Shown here: positions 1-8,680 of the stretch, in pieces
Position numbering within the stretch: position 1 is the stretch's first letter
Layout: the number at the start of each line of letters is the position of its first letter
From: Symbiodinium natans
Taxonomy: Eukaryota; Sar; Dinophyceae; Suessiales; Symbiodiniaceae
Length of the DNA stretch: 31,000 nt
Assembly (NCBI GenBank): GCA_905221605.1
Contig: CAJNDS010002134.1
Span: forward strand, 12,501 to 43,500
Direction: 5' to 3'
Program-made: the position numbers and the translations under genes
The notes under the pieces: model-generated
What the model was told of the DNA's origin: nothing
Database searches by the model: none
Seen by the model: only the letters and a program-made list of their open reading frames with translations

Positions 1-289
1 TTCCGGTGAGCAGTGACATAGCAATCGTTTCACAAACGAAGACCTGCCTCACTAATTAATACTTGTCAACACAGCCTGGGCAAGGTGGACCAGAACTGTG
101 GACAGCCTTGACGATGAGCTGTCTAGTCAAAAACCATAGTTCATCGAGATTGCATGCCAAGCTGAGCAGAACACCTTCCCCCCCTCCCCCCTTGCTCTAA
201 AGCCCCGCACCACCTGGCAGGCGGACATGGCGTGGTGGAATGGACGTGGAGAAGGCTGGCTTTTGGTTACTCTTTGAAAGGAGACCGAT

Positions 290-396
290 ATGGACTTTTC
301 AATAAAAGACAGTGTAGCCTCGCCTGTTTCCTGCAAACTTGAGTGTCATGATTCTGATGACTGGCTCACGCAGCTATACCAGCCGCAGCCTTGTTA
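290..396 (+). CDS. Possible short first exon (35 codons) ending at a GTAAGT donor
   Basis: An ATG at 290 opens a 35-codon frame (starting MDFSIKDSVASP, ending QLYQPQPC) that runs into TAG at 395-397, where the bases 397-402 read GTAAGT, a perfect 5' splice-site consensus. The composition is protein-like, with acidic residues and a single long hydrophilic stretch. I tried to join it to the open frame at 406-885, but none of the AG sites at 433-486 gives a matching phase, so the two are not shown to be one gene. It may be a first exon whose partner I did not find, or a chance frame. Confidence 0.28.
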
Positions 397-405
397 GTAA
401 GTTGT

Positions 406-885
406 ATGGGTGCTCCGATGGACTCCGTGGAAGCTTGGGCCCGAGCAGTCTTGTTCTCGCTGGCTGCGTTGCCGGTCGAGGAACAGTACGACCTGGTCGT
501 TGGCCCGTTGGAGTCGGTCAGAAACGGTATGGGTACCTTAGCTGGAATCTTGCCCGGGTACGCGGACAAAGCTCTGGCAGCCACAAAAACTCTTGCAGCG
601 GTATTGACCACTGTACGATGCGCCTTCGAGTCCGGGTGGCATGTTGGAGCAGCTATTGAGGTTGTCCCAATGGCCCTTCCGACCTACCGCGATGAGAATG
701 ACGCCATGGTCAAGCGCTTACAGTACAGGGGACGCTTTATCACAAAGAACCAGCTCATGGAACTGGAAACCGGTTGGAACGCAACCTTGTCTCTTTTGTG
801 GTTTCCTGGCGATGCCGAAATTCACCTGAACCACATCTCTAATGCAAAGCATGATGCTGATGCCTTGTTGAAGTTCCTGGGCTGA
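406..885 (+). CDS. Hypothetical protein, 159 codons, family not recognised
   Basis: This is the best unbroken frame in the first 2 kb. It is open from about 391; the first ATG is at 406 and a second is at 418, and it ends at TGA 883-885. The product has an Ala/Leu-rich first third (residues about 8-60, likely helical) and a mixed, charged remainder with the segment TYRDENDAMVKRLQYRGRF and the C-terminal NAKHDADALLKFLG. No signal peptide, zinc ligands or catalytic motif are evident. The frame has a balanced amino-acid mix, unlike the overlapping frames on the other strand. It could be a last exon whose upstream exons are outside the window, so the start is uncertain. I do not recognise a family. 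Confidence 0.5.
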   Translation: MGAPMDSVEAWARAVLFSLAALPVEEQYDLVVGPLESVRNGMGTLAGILPGYADKALAATKTLAAVLTTVRCAFESGWHVGAAIEVVPMALPTYRDENDAMVKRLQYRGRFITKNQLMELETGWNATLSLLWFPGDAEIHLNHISNAKHDADALLKFLG

Positions 886-1327
886 GTGTCCTCGCGGCCT
901 GCTTGCGCAGCAGAAGCTTTTAGTTGGATGTTTGCTCAGTAATGCGAGCCAAAAAGATACAAGCCTCACACCGGGACAGCCTCCTTGGACTGCGGTGGCT
1001 AGTTTCACGAAAGTTTCCTCAGCCAGACAATACTATTAAATTGCAGGGCATTGGAAGGCCTTTCAAGTGCCTGGAGGTCGAGGGTAGCAATGTGGTGGGG
1101 GCGCTTCAACGGAAATGATGAGGTGTGTCTGTAACAGCCTAGTTAGAAACCACTGCTTGTTTAAATTAATAAGTACTCGTGACCATACTGCACTGCTAGG
1201 TTCAGTTGTTTAGGCAAATCCACATTGCAGAGGCCGTGGCTGTTGCTCGTCACGATCGACGGAATGCAGCCTGCGTCCCGAGGCTGGCTGAGTCTGAGGG
1301 CTCCCTGGTGATTTTTCAGGGTCGGGT
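886..1327. other. Low-copy DNA without a convincing gene
   Basis: No frame here is both long and protein-like, and no repeat is evident. It probably holds the 3' flank of the plus-strand frame at 406-885 and the intron or 3' part of the minus-strand frame that follows. Confidence 0.4.
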
Positions 1328-1636
1328 TCAATTCGAGGGCTGCAGCAAGGATTCCCAAGCACATGAAGTGAAAAGCAAGACTTCACACGTGTTTCGTGGA
1401 CCCGCGCGCTTCAACGAATCAGCTTCCAAAACCATTGGCTCGTGCGCGGCGGCTTCATCTCGATCTCTTGTATCTCTGCCGGTGTCAATGTCATTGGCGG
1501 CAACGCTCTCTTTGGATGTGCCTCGAGCAAGCGAATATGTTGGGTATACATCGAAAAATTGCACCCCGACGCATACTTTAGCGATGTTACAGGGGCTGGT
1601 GTCCAACACTTCGGCTTTTAATTTCATGAAACTCAT
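1328..1636 (-). CDS. Hypothetical protein or exon, 102 codons
   Basis: The minus strand is open from ATG at 1636 to a stop at 1328. The product is hydrophilic and protein-like, with a strongly charged centre (NDIDTGRDTRDRDEAAA) and then LEADSLKRAG. A 177-codon plus-strand frame (1206-1739) covers the same DNA, but it is serine-rich and runs into telomere-like DNA, so I prefer the minus strand. GT donors near the C-terminus (around 1385) could end the exon before the stop. No family is recognised and the strand assignment is tentative. Confidence 0.38.
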   Translation of the reverse strand: MSFMKLKAEVLDTSPCNIAKVCVGVQFFDVYPTYSLARGTSKESVAANDIDTGRDTRDRDEAAAHEPMVLEADSLKRAGPRNTCEVLLFTSCAWESLLQPSN

Positions 1637-1801
1637 TCATGACCAGTGGCTTCAGCGCTGGGGGCCGACCATATGCGCCGTCCGACCACCGTCCTCCGCA
1701 GAAACCCGAAACCCGAAACCCCAAACCGAAAAACATTGAAATGTCAACCCGTCGTTGGTCCTGCCGCTGCAGACAAGGAGGGCACCAGATTTGCTGGTCA
1801 G

Positions 1802-1980
1802 GACGCGGTTGGCCAGCAAGTGCAAAGGAGGTGGGGTCTCAGGCGGCCTGGGCGTCCTCGGGCGCGGCGGCGGGCCCGATGGCTCGCTCGGGATCCGAAG
1901 GTCAGGCGGCGAAGGCGTTGTCCCTGAAGCCGGTGAAGGCAGCGTCGACGGCGCAGGGGGAGGGCGTGCTCTGGGAACCT
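1802..1980 (+). CDS. Exon-like G/C-rich segment ending at a GTAAGA donor
   Basis: The frame reads through an Ala/Ser-rich stretch (SQAAWASSGAAAGPMARSG, then QAAKALSLKPVKAAST) whose codons nearly all end in G or C, as expected for dinoflagellate coding DNA. It is preceded by CAG at about 1799-1801 and stops reading well exactly at 1981, where GTAAGATG is a good 5' splice site. A proline-rich frame on the minus strand is also open. The upstream and downstream exons were not found. The segment just upstream (1690-1738) is telomere-like (AAACCCGAAACCC), probably intronic. Confidence 0.35.
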
Positions 1981-2840
1981 GTAAGATGCTGAACGGCAAC
2001 TTTTGGGGTTTATGGTTGAAGATTGAATAACTAAGACTAGGGGTGTACCTATGTGAAAACGCACGTCAAAAGGAGCCCAGACACAGGTCTTCGTTTTGGC
2101 GCTAGGTTATCGTAGACCTGAGACTCTACAGATTCGGTGCGTTGCTGAAGTGCACAAGCACAAGCTATAACACATAGCAGTCATCAACCATCCGTGACAT
2201 TCAAACGAAAACCAAGTGACTCGAAAAAACCTTCGATCAGCAATCGGATCGAAGGAGTACGGGTCGACGGCCGTGGCAGCGGTGCTCTTGGGCTTTTCTT
2301 CCTGAAGGCAGGGTGGGATTCTAAGTAAGTTCTGACAGCCCGTAGGCTTAACTTAGTCACTTAGTCCCTGATTGGGCATCCTGCCTCCCTCGCGCGTTTC
2401 ATGTGCCTGGCTGAATAGACGGCGCTTCACATCGCCGACATTGCTTGCAACCCAAACAGAGCTGTATAATCTGCATGATCTGTATGGACGAGTCATGGGA
2501 TCCGGATCCGTCTGTTGAACAACTTATTCTGTTTTCTTAAAAGACAGGCTTGACTTCGCTCGGACCCTTAAGCCGGAGACCACAGGAGACCTACTACGTC
2601 CACAGGCAGTGAGCTGCTGAGGCAGCATCGCAAATTACTTAGCACCCCCAAATGGAGTCCGCCAGACATGCAGCTGCGAGCCTCTGAAGAGGATCATCTA
2701 CCGGCCTTGGCAAATGGATCCAAGCAAAATTCGCTTCACATAGGTCTTGGGGTCAACATTCAGACTCAGGTCCCATAGCGATTACGATAGTTATAGTTTC
2801 TGAATGCCAAGCACGTCTGTTTAATCATTTGCGCCAAGAT
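1981..2840. other. Low-copy DNA, no gene seen
   Basis: No frame worth calling was found. Apart from the hairpin at 2230-2255 the stretch looks like ordinary intron or intergenic sequence; it starts with the donor-like GTAAGATG. Confidence 0.4.
2230..2255. repeat. Perfect 9-bp stem hairpin
   Basis: CCTTCGATC (2230-2238) and GATCGAAGG (2247-2255) are exact reverse complements with an 8-base loop. Confidence 0.6.
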
Positions 2841-3243
2841 CTTCAGCGATCCATGGCGGTCGGCCACGCGCAGACACATTGAGATGAGAGCGCCGAGGGG
2901 GTGTCACGCCGGGCGATCCAGGTCGACCCAGCGACGACGGCCGTGCGCAGAGATGTTGACATTGACCTTTCCACCATGGATTGCTCGGTGCGAGATTCTC
3001 GCATCGAGCAATCCATGGCGGTTGGGCACTTGCATGACGTCCACCGCCGTGAGGAAGCTTCCCAGTCCACCGCCATGGATTGCTCGGCGCTTCCCAGTAA
3101 CCGCTGGGTGCGAAAAATTCGCACCGAGCAATCCACGGCGGTAGCAACCGGCCACGTGCAGAGCTATGACGGCAGCTATGACAGACGACCGCCCTGGATC
3201 GCCCGGTGCGACAACTGTCGCACCGGGCGATCCAGGGCGGTCG
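2841..3243. repeat. Cluster of related fold-back elements (three hairpins and two half-sites)
   Basis: Three inverted repeats share one arm design, CCGCCaTGGATtGCtCGGTGCGA. Hairpin 1 (2971-3021) has 25-bp arms with two mismatches around a single base. Hairpin 2 (3070-3141) has the same arms (18 bp outer, 8 bp inner), but its left arm is interrupted by about 20 bases, including TTCCCAGTAACCG. Hairpin 3 (3186-3243) has 28-bp perfect arms around two bases; its arm carries CTGGATCGCCCGG instead of ATGGATTGCTCGG, and the change is matched on the opposite arm. Single arms occur near 2848-2870 and 2908-2920. Open frames across this region on both strands are by-products of the symmetry. Confidence 0.8.
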
Positions 3244-3390
3244 GCCGCCATGACCGTCGAGCGCCCGTTTCTTGGCGCCACGTTGCGGCGCCGGCTGGCA
3301 GCCCCAGACTTCAAAATCGTGGGGGCTGGGCCCCAATCCCGGCGCCTTGCCCGGCTGGCTGGCAGACTGTCATCGAATCGTCACTCCGTG

Positions 3391-3469
3391 TCCACTTCTC
3401 CCAGCGAGGGGACCTGCTGAGGGGTAACTTAGTTACCCCTCAGCAGGTCCCCTCGCTGGGCGAAGTGGA
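3391..3469. repeat. Long near-perfect palindrome, 39-bp arms, one-base centre
   Basis: Bases 3400-3429 and 3431-3460 are exact reverse complements over 30 bp around T3430 (centre AACTTAGTT). The symmetry continues outward to 3391 and 3469 with one mismatch (TCCACTTCT against CGAAGTGGA). It lies about 150 bp from the fold-back cluster but shares no sequence with it. It would extrude as a cruciform or fold as a very stable RNA hairpin. Confidence 0.85.
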
Positions 3470-4011
3470 GGGCACGAGTTTCTTGGTGAGGACGCCGACA
3501 ATGATTCAGTCAGTTCAGCAGGCTGCCAGGATGACGACGACTTCGTCTCACCCCACAGCCGTCCGTGCACGGCGCTCCATTTCCCGACTGCCATGGCTCG
3601 AGTTGGTGTTTAAAAGCTTGCCATGAATTGACAGCTACACTTTAGCCGATTCTGAATCGCAGTCTTAGTTTTTCCATGTGTCTTCAGGCTGCTCGAAACT
3701 GGACTCTGGTCAGAGCCTCAATGCTTCAGATTCACTCGAATCTCGATTCTGTCAAGAAGTGCAAACTCCAGCAAGTTCTACTTCAAGGCTCAGGCGAAGC
3801 ATCCAGCGAAGCTGCAGCCATCAGTGCACCTTCTCAATGATTTAGAAGCTGATTCTGGAAGCTGTAATCTCATGCAAGCCTCTTATTGTTGGGAGCGTGA
3901 TTATTCCCAGAAGCCCCAGCCTGACAGAGAGTGCCGGATAATCGTCGCAGGGACAAAAACCCACACTCCAAACCTGAAACACACCGAATTACACTAATTT
4001 CCTCGCAGTTG
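3470..4011. other. Low-copy DNA, no gene seen
   Basis: The rightmost part of a plus-strand frame ends at 3626 but is generated by the hairpins upstream. Nothing else stands out besides short AGATTC/GAATCT echoes around 3725-3750. Confidence 0.4.
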
Positions 4012-4335
4012 CAGGTCGCAACCGGTTGCTATCTGCATTTTACTACACAGAATCTACAAGGATCGTTCCACTTTGATGTTTGGGCGAAGGGGCAGGTCGC
4101 AACCGGTTGCGATCTGTGTTTTCCATGCAGAAACTAAGAACGGTTCGTTCACTTTGGTTTTTGGGAGACAGTACAGGTCGCAACCGGTTGCGAACTGTGT
4201 TTTCGCACAGATTATTATAAGACACTGTCGTTTGAATTTGTGTTGGTGAAGCTACAGGTCGCAACCTGTTGCGTTCTGTGTTTTTCGCTGAATCTATGAG
4301 CAGCCATTCATGAAGATTGTAGATAAAAAGGTAGC
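4012..4335. repeat. 81-bp tandem repeat, four copies, with a 12-bp palindrome in each
   Basis: Copies begin at 4012, 4093, 4174 and 4255, exactly 81 bases apart. Each starts CAGGTCGCAACC; in the first three this continues into the perfect palindrome GCAACCGGTTGC, and the fourth has CTGTTGC instead. The rest of each unit has diverged (shared TCTGTGTTTT and TTTG...TTTGGG blocks), so the palindromic head is the conserved part. A degenerate fifth copy may start near 4336 (GTAGCGACC). Confidence 0.8.
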
Positions 4336-5187
4336 GACCTCCCCAGTTTGCTTAAAGTTTAGGCCGAAACAAACAGAACCAGGTCACCCATGGTTTCATG
4401 CCGAGCCTCCGCGTGCCTGGAACTCGGTTCTGCAGGACGAATCCTGAGATGGCTTTAAAAAGCCGCAAGTGATCGCAGCCGGTCGTGTCTGATCAATGCT
4501 GACCTACACAACTTTTGTTTAGCTGCCTAGGGGCGAATTGACAATTTAATGTGCCAGCCACTGACTGTAATAACACGCGGAACTTGGACCCCTCCGAAAT
4601 CAAGCCCTGAGCAACGCAATCCGTCCCATTCAGCCCAGGGACGTGCTCGGGATGATCGCCACCACAGCTGCAGTCGGAACTCACATACATTAATTAGACA
4701 TCCTAGCTACACGTGGAAGTTAGTTCATTACAACCCCTGGCTACACATGGAAGGTAATTACAAGGCCTAGCTACTCTAACTAGCAGCTAAATGCCGGGCA
4801 GCTGACTAGTTATTGATCAAATACACAACTTGTAATCGCCACTGCCCCACCGTGCTGAATTCAGCTTTTTGCTGCCAATGAATTCTCACAAAAACCTGCC
4901 AATGATTTGAGCAACAAAAAAAACAAATGTCGCGCAAACCCGTTTCTTCCGCGAACGGGTTCCTGGCGACTACTACATGTGCAGTCAGTATGTTATACGT
5001 CGCATTTAGTTTAAGGCACTTGGTTCCTGTAACACGCTACGTCATACCCCTTTCTGAGGCTACCCCCTTCCTGGTCCTCAATGAGTGATTCGATCTTTAG
5101 TTTTTTGCCGATGGAATTTCGAGGAACTAGCTGCAATTTCAGGGTCGTCTTTTGCCAAGTGTGGGTTCTTTGAGTTGTTTTTTTGAT
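4336..5187. other. Low-copy A/T-richer DNA with minor repeats
   Basis: No convincing gene. It holds an imperfect direct repeat of about 35 bp near 4702-4775 (unit GGCTACACATGGAAGGTAAT and a variant) and a hairpin AACCCGTT/AACGGGTT at 4937-4961. Short frames on both strands have no supporting features. Confidence 0.4.
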
Positions 5188-5275
5188 GCGAAAACTTTGA
5201 GTCTAAAGGGCGAAAACTTTGAGTCTAAAGGGTGTTGAAGTTGCGAAAACTTTGAGTCTAAAGGGTGTTGAAGTT
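5188..5275 (+). repeat. Short tandem repeat, three copies
   Basis: The block GCGAAAACTTTGAGTCTAAA begins at 5188, 5210 and 5243. The last two copies also share the tail GGGTGTTGAAGTT, so the unit grew from about 22 to 33 bp. Confidence 0.75.
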
Positions 5276-5621
5276 TTTTTTGTGGCCACTACAACCCATG
5301 ACATATGAACAACATCCCCCCCTCTTAAATCCCGCTAAGCCGCCCCCGCGACCTTTTCACAGCCTAGTTTTGGTCAAGGGGGGGTGGTATTTTTCAATTT
5401 TAAAGGCAAAATAGTCTTCGGAGACCCCCCCTTGCCTCAAACTCCGACCCCCCTTGAGAGGGAAAGTTTGCCTCCAAAAACACCCCAAATGAGGGGGACC
5501 CCAGGATCGGCCCGGGTCCCTATTTAAAATGTGATTTTTTAGTACTGAAATCGACGGTCCCGGGTGGGCTCTCGTTTTCTGGATTTTTGACCAAAACGGC
5601 CCCTCCCAGCAAGTCCCCAAG
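5276..5621. other. Unassigned DNA with a minus-strand 87-codon frame
   Basis: A minus-strand frame (5357-5620) is open, but its product is Pro/Gly/Trp-rich with no family features. G- and C-runs (CCCCCCCTT, GGGGGGG) dominate. I would not call a gene. Confidence 0.3.
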
Positions 5622-6024
5622 CCTCCTCGGAATATTAAATTACGAAGCCGGACCTCCCCGGAATACTAAATTACGAAGCCGGGCTTCACCGGAATACTAA
5701 ATTACGAAGCCGGGCCTCCCCGGAATACTAAATTACGAAGCCGGGCCTCCCCGGAATACTAAATTACGAAGCCGGGCCTCCCCCAATACTAAATTACGAA
5801 GCCGGGCCTCCCCGGAATACTAAATTACGAAGCCGGGCCCTAGCGGAATACTAAATTACGAAGCCGGGCCTCCCCGGAATACTAAATTACGAAGCCGGGC
5901 CTCACCGGAATACTAAATTACGAAGCCGGGCCTCCCCGGAATACTAAATTACGAAGCCGGGCCTCCCCGGAATACTAAATTACGAAGCCGGGCCTCGCCC
6001 GGAATACTAAATTACGAAGCCGGG
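5622..6024 (+). repeat. 31-bp minisatellite, 13 copies
   Basis: Thirteen consecutive units totalling 403 bp have the invariant core AATACTAAATTACGAAGCC and a variable CCTCCCCGG joint (CTTCACC, CCTCGCCC, CCCTAGC). Copy 6 is one base short and copy 13 one base long. The array ends 16 bases before a telomere-variant array. Confidence 0.92.
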
Positions 6025-6040
6025 CCTCGCCCGAGATGAA

Positions 6041-6207
6041 CCCTAAATCCTAAATCCTAAATCCTAAATCCTAAATCCTAAATCCTAAATCCTAAATCCT
6101 AAATCCTAAATCCTAAATCCTAAATCCTAAATCCTAAATCCTAAATCCTAAATCCTAAATCCTAAATCCTAAATCCTAAATCCTAAATCCTAAATCCTAA
6201 ATCCTAA
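6041..6207 (-). repeat. Homogeneous telomere-variant array (TTTAGGA type)
   Basis: About 24 perfect units of CCTAAAT on the plus strand, i.e. TTTAGGA on the minus strand, differ from the canonical heptamer at its last base. The variant is fixed in every unit, so it spread by unit copying after the change. Confidence 0.92.
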
Positions 6208-6270
6208 AAACCCCAAAAACTCATAATCAGAACACGACCCCATTAAGGTTTAAATATACATAGGTAGAGA

Positions 6271-6350
6271 GGGTTTAGGGTTTAGGGTTTAGGGTTTAGG
6301 GTTTAGGGTTTAGGGTTTAGGGTTTAGGGTTTAGGGTTTAGGGTTTAGGG
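6271..6350 (+). repeat. Interstitial telomere array TTTAGGG
   Basis: About 11 perfect TTTAGGG units. It lies 64 bp from, and in the opposite orientation to, the TTTAGGA array. Confidence 0.93.
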
Positions 6351-6364
6351 TGTGTCAGGGGAGG

Positions 6365-6401
6365 GCGCGCGCTCGGGTGTGAAACACCCCGGGCCGCGCG
6401 C
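6365..6401. repeat. G/C-rich hairpin island between telomere arrays
   Basis: GCGCGCGCTCGGGTGT (6365-6380) pairs with ACCCCGGGCCGCGCGC (6386-6401) around GAAAC, with a few mismatches. The same island (about 6360-6440) is open on the plus strand (KHPGPRARVGRQPTPATQ), so an exon cannot be excluded. Confidence 0.45.
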
Positions 6402-6589
6402 TCGCGTTGGCCGTCAACCCACCCCGGCCACCCAAACTATACTCTATTAGGGTTTAGGGTTCATGGAATTTATTTTCTTGTGCCCTGATGCTTGCTTTGA
6501 TGTTTTTAAAGTTGCGCGGTTGGGGTTTAAGCTGGGGTTGGGGGTAGCCTCGGCCCTTGATTGATAAATGTTTGGCCTTGGTTAGGGGG

Positions 6590-6845
6590 GTCTTTGGGTT
6601 TCCCGGGCCCTGGGTTCGGGGGGCCGTTGGCCCGAAGGCCCTTGGGCCGAGGGGCCCTTGGCCCCTGGCCTGGTCTGTGGGGCTTTGGTTCAGGGACCTG
6701 CCCCTTGAACCAAGAACTCTTGTTGGGCCAATTGCCCTTGGCGGCGGGGCCCTTGGCCCGGGGGGGCCTTGGTTGGGGGGGCCCCTTGGCCCGAATCCAG
6801 CCATCAGGGCCAGGGGGGGCCCCCGGCAGGGGGGGCCCGGCAAAC
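6590..6845. repeat. Low-complexity GGCCCTTGGCC-type repeat
   Basis: Many degenerate copies of GGGCCCTTGGCCC, itself nearly palindromic, produce collagen-like Gly/Pro-rich frames on both strands (plus 6557-6947, minus 6454-6940). The repetition explains the open frames, so I do not call a gene. Confidence 0.6.
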
Positions 6846-6988
6846 CCTGAACCCAAAACCCTGAACCACCTCCAGAAACAAAGGGTTACGAATTGGGGTT
6901 TTTCTTTAGCTACGCTAAAGGTGGTCTGGGTGCCGGCCATCCCTTAGCCGAGTACTGACGTTGTCGTAAAAAAGGCCGATGTCCGTTG

Positions 6989-7109
6989 GTCTGTCCAGGA
7001 CAGACGGTGAGGCTTAACCCTCACCTTTTCCGTTTCTCTTTTCGCTTGGGCGCTCGCGCTGTAAGGCCCTCGGCCGAGCGTTCGGGGTCTGTCGCTCGAC
7101 GGAAGCGAC
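6989..7109. other. Cluster of perfect hairpins beside a telomere array; possible structured RNA
   Basis: GTCTGTCC-A-GGACAGAC (6989-7005) is followed without a gap by GGTGAGG-CTTAAC-CCTCACC (7006-7025). CGCTCG/CGAGCG (7051-7080, enclosing GGCC pairs) and a GGGGTC...TCGCT stem closing on AGCGACCCC (about 7085-7110) come next. Four stems in 120 bp end 11 bp before a long TTTAGGG array. It does not fit a tRNA or 5S rRNA. It could be a structured ncRNA or a hairpin-prone repeat. Confidence 0.35.
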
Positions 7110-7120
7110 CCCTCACTTAG

Positions 7121-7414
7121 TTTAGGGTTTAGGGTTTAGGGTTTAGGGTTTAGGGTTTAGGGTTTAGGGTTTAGGGTTTAGGGTTTAGGGTTTAGGGTTT
7201 AGGGTTTAGGGTTTAGGGTTTAGGGTTTAGGGTTTAGGGTTTAGGGTTTAGGGTTTAGGGGTTAGTGTTTAGGGTTTAGGGTTTAGGGTTTAGGGTTTAG
7301 GGTTTAGGGTTTAGGGTTTAGGGTTTAGGGTTTAGGGTTTAGGGTTTAGGGTTTAGGTTTTAGGGGTTAGGGTTTAGGGTTTAGGGTTTAGGGTTTAGGG
7401 TTTAGGGTTTAGGG
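7121..7414 (+). repeat. Long interstitial telomere array TTTAGGG
   Basis: About 41 units, nearly perfect, with isolated variants near 7260 and 7358 (GGGGTTAG, GGTTTTAGG). Confidence 0.95.
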
Positions 7415-7530
7415 GGTTTCGGTGACGCTGCACAACTCCACCGCCAGCCGCCCGCCTTATGATGGGCAGCGCCGGCCGGCGTGCGCGCGCCAACCTGGCC
7501 CAGGCTCGGGAAGCCAAAAGGATTTGGGCT
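7415..7530. other. G/C-rich exon-like island flanked by telomere arrays
   Basis: The plus frame reads ATG GGC AGC... (MGSAGRRARANLAQAREAKR) with G/C-ending codons after a CAG at 7467-7469, but no GT donor follows. On the minus strand a shorter frame (PKSFWLPEPGP) ends at a CAG-GTTGGC donor. It looks like an exon but the strand is undecided. Confidence 0.25.
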
Positions 7531-7754
7531 CCCGAAACCCTGAACCCTCAACCCTAAACCCTCAACCCTAAACCCAAAACCCCGTCTTGGGGCTGAAGAC
7601 CTGAAGCCGCTCTGCGTCCTTTTTGGGTTTAGGGCTTAGGGTTTAGGAAATCTAGCCCGCCAATACCATCTTCATTCATGGGGTGGAGTGACAACCTCAA
7701 GTTGCACAAATCATGTATCAAAGGGTTTAGGGTTTAGGGTTTAGGGTTTAAACC

Positions 7755-7885
7755 TAGGGACCCTCATACATTGGAATGTAAACCATTAACCGTTTTCACC
7801 GGGACGGTGCAGCATCAGCTCACTCGTCCTCGTCGAGACAAACTTTAGGGACCCTCATACATTGGAATGTAAACCATTAACCGTT
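7755..7885 (+). repeat. 40-bp direct repeat, two identical copies 91 bp apart
   Basis: TAGGGACCCTCATACATTGG and the next 20 bases (AATGTAAACCATTAACCGTT) occur at 7755-7794 and again at 7846-7885. The left copy abuts a short TTTAGGG run; the right copy abuts the TTCGTGGGCA repeat region. Confidence 0.85.
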
Positions 7886-8130
7886 CGTGGGCATGTTGAC
7901 AAGCTTTCGTGGGCAGCTAACAAAATTTCGTGGTGGGGTTTTAACAAAGTTGTGTGGGCATTGCTGGTCAAATTGTTAAGTTCGAGCAATAATGGTCAAA
8001 GTTGCGTGGGCAGCGACCAAAGTTCCTTGGGCATTGAATAAAGTCCCTTCGCATTGAACAAAGTTCTGTGGGCAATAACCATCAAAGCTCCATGGGCAAT
8101 GATCAAAAAGCTCCGTGGGCATTGGCCAAC
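7886..8130 (+). repeat. Degenerate tandem repeat built on TTCGTGGGCA / CAAAGTT
   Basis: About ten imperfect units of roughly 25-30 bp of the form AAAGTTcCGTGGGCAttga occur (for example at 7904, 7947, 8002, 8061, 8091). The core TTCGTGGGCA recurs in the inverted-repeat array at 29278-29600. Confidence 0.6.
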
Positions 8131-8430
8131 ATGATTCAGCCCCATCCCTGTTGCTTTATTTGTTCGCCATGAGCGTGATGGCGAGTAAACGGTGAATAAT
8201 TGCTTTGCACTGTCAGTTGACCCAGTCCTTCGTGCCGCTTTTTGTTGCAAAAAAACTGAGCGGAAAAAACACAGCAAAAGAAACTACAGAAAAGCTCTGA
8301 GACAAGGAATCTGGCATGGGACATGCGAAACAAGTTGATGTTGTGGGACCCAATGGGCGGGTGGGTGTGTCTCCGTCGCTTGGCAAGCTGCTTGACGAGT
8401 GAATGCTTTGACTTGAGATGCGAAGCCCTC
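8131..8430. other. Unique island between telomere-like tracts; frames on both strands
   Basis: Non-repetitive DNA. A minus-strand frame of 98 codons (8136-8432) and a second minus frame (SQVKAFTRQAACQATETH...) are open, and a plus frame starts ATG at 8321. None has splice sites or family features that decide the matter. It may be an exon region. Confidence 0.25.
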
Positions 8431-8600
8431 AACCCGAAACCCTAAAACCCTAAACCCCAAAACCTGAAGCCCGACTTCAACCCGCCTACATTGTAGGAGA
8501 ACTCCCCCAAACCCTAAACCCCAAACCCTGAACCCTAAACCATAAAACCTAAACCCTAAACCCTAAACCGTGAACCCTGAAACCCCAAACCCTAAACCCT
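8431..8600 (-). repeat. Degenerate CCCTAAA tract
   Basis: Mutated CCCTAAA, CCCGAAA, CCCCAAA and CCCTGAA units are interrupted by about 50 bp of unrelated sequence. This is an older array of the same family. Confidence 0.7.
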
Positions 8601-8680
8601 CGGGGTTGCGGGCCGCCGCTTGAAGGAGTCGCTGGGCAGCGCAACGGAGGCGCTGGGCCCTGTGTGGTTGTCAGGCTTCA

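Noticed and set aside
1206-1739. 177-codon plus-strand gene
   Set aside because: Serine-rich, runs into telomere-like DNA, and overlaps a more protein-like minus-strand frame. Kept only as an alternative.
2821-3626. Frames of 84-241 codons in the fold-back region
   Set aside because: Repeated SNPW/PPWIARC-like segments appear on both strands because of the hairpin arms. No coding support.
6454-6947. Collagen-like Gly/Pro protein on either strand
   Set aside because: The frames come from a degenerate GGCCCTTGGCC repeat and are equally open on both strands.
6981-7110. tRNA, 5S rRNA or SL RNA gene in the hairpin cluster
   Set aside because: Stem order and lengths do not make a cloverleaf, there is no TTCGA-type T loop in place, and no spliced-leader sequence.
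6041-7414. Telomere arrays as a true chromosome end or a head-to-head telomere fusion
   Set aside because: Arrays are internal, occur in both orientations many times over 25 kb, and here run C-rich then G-rich (pointing outward), the opposite of a fusion junction.
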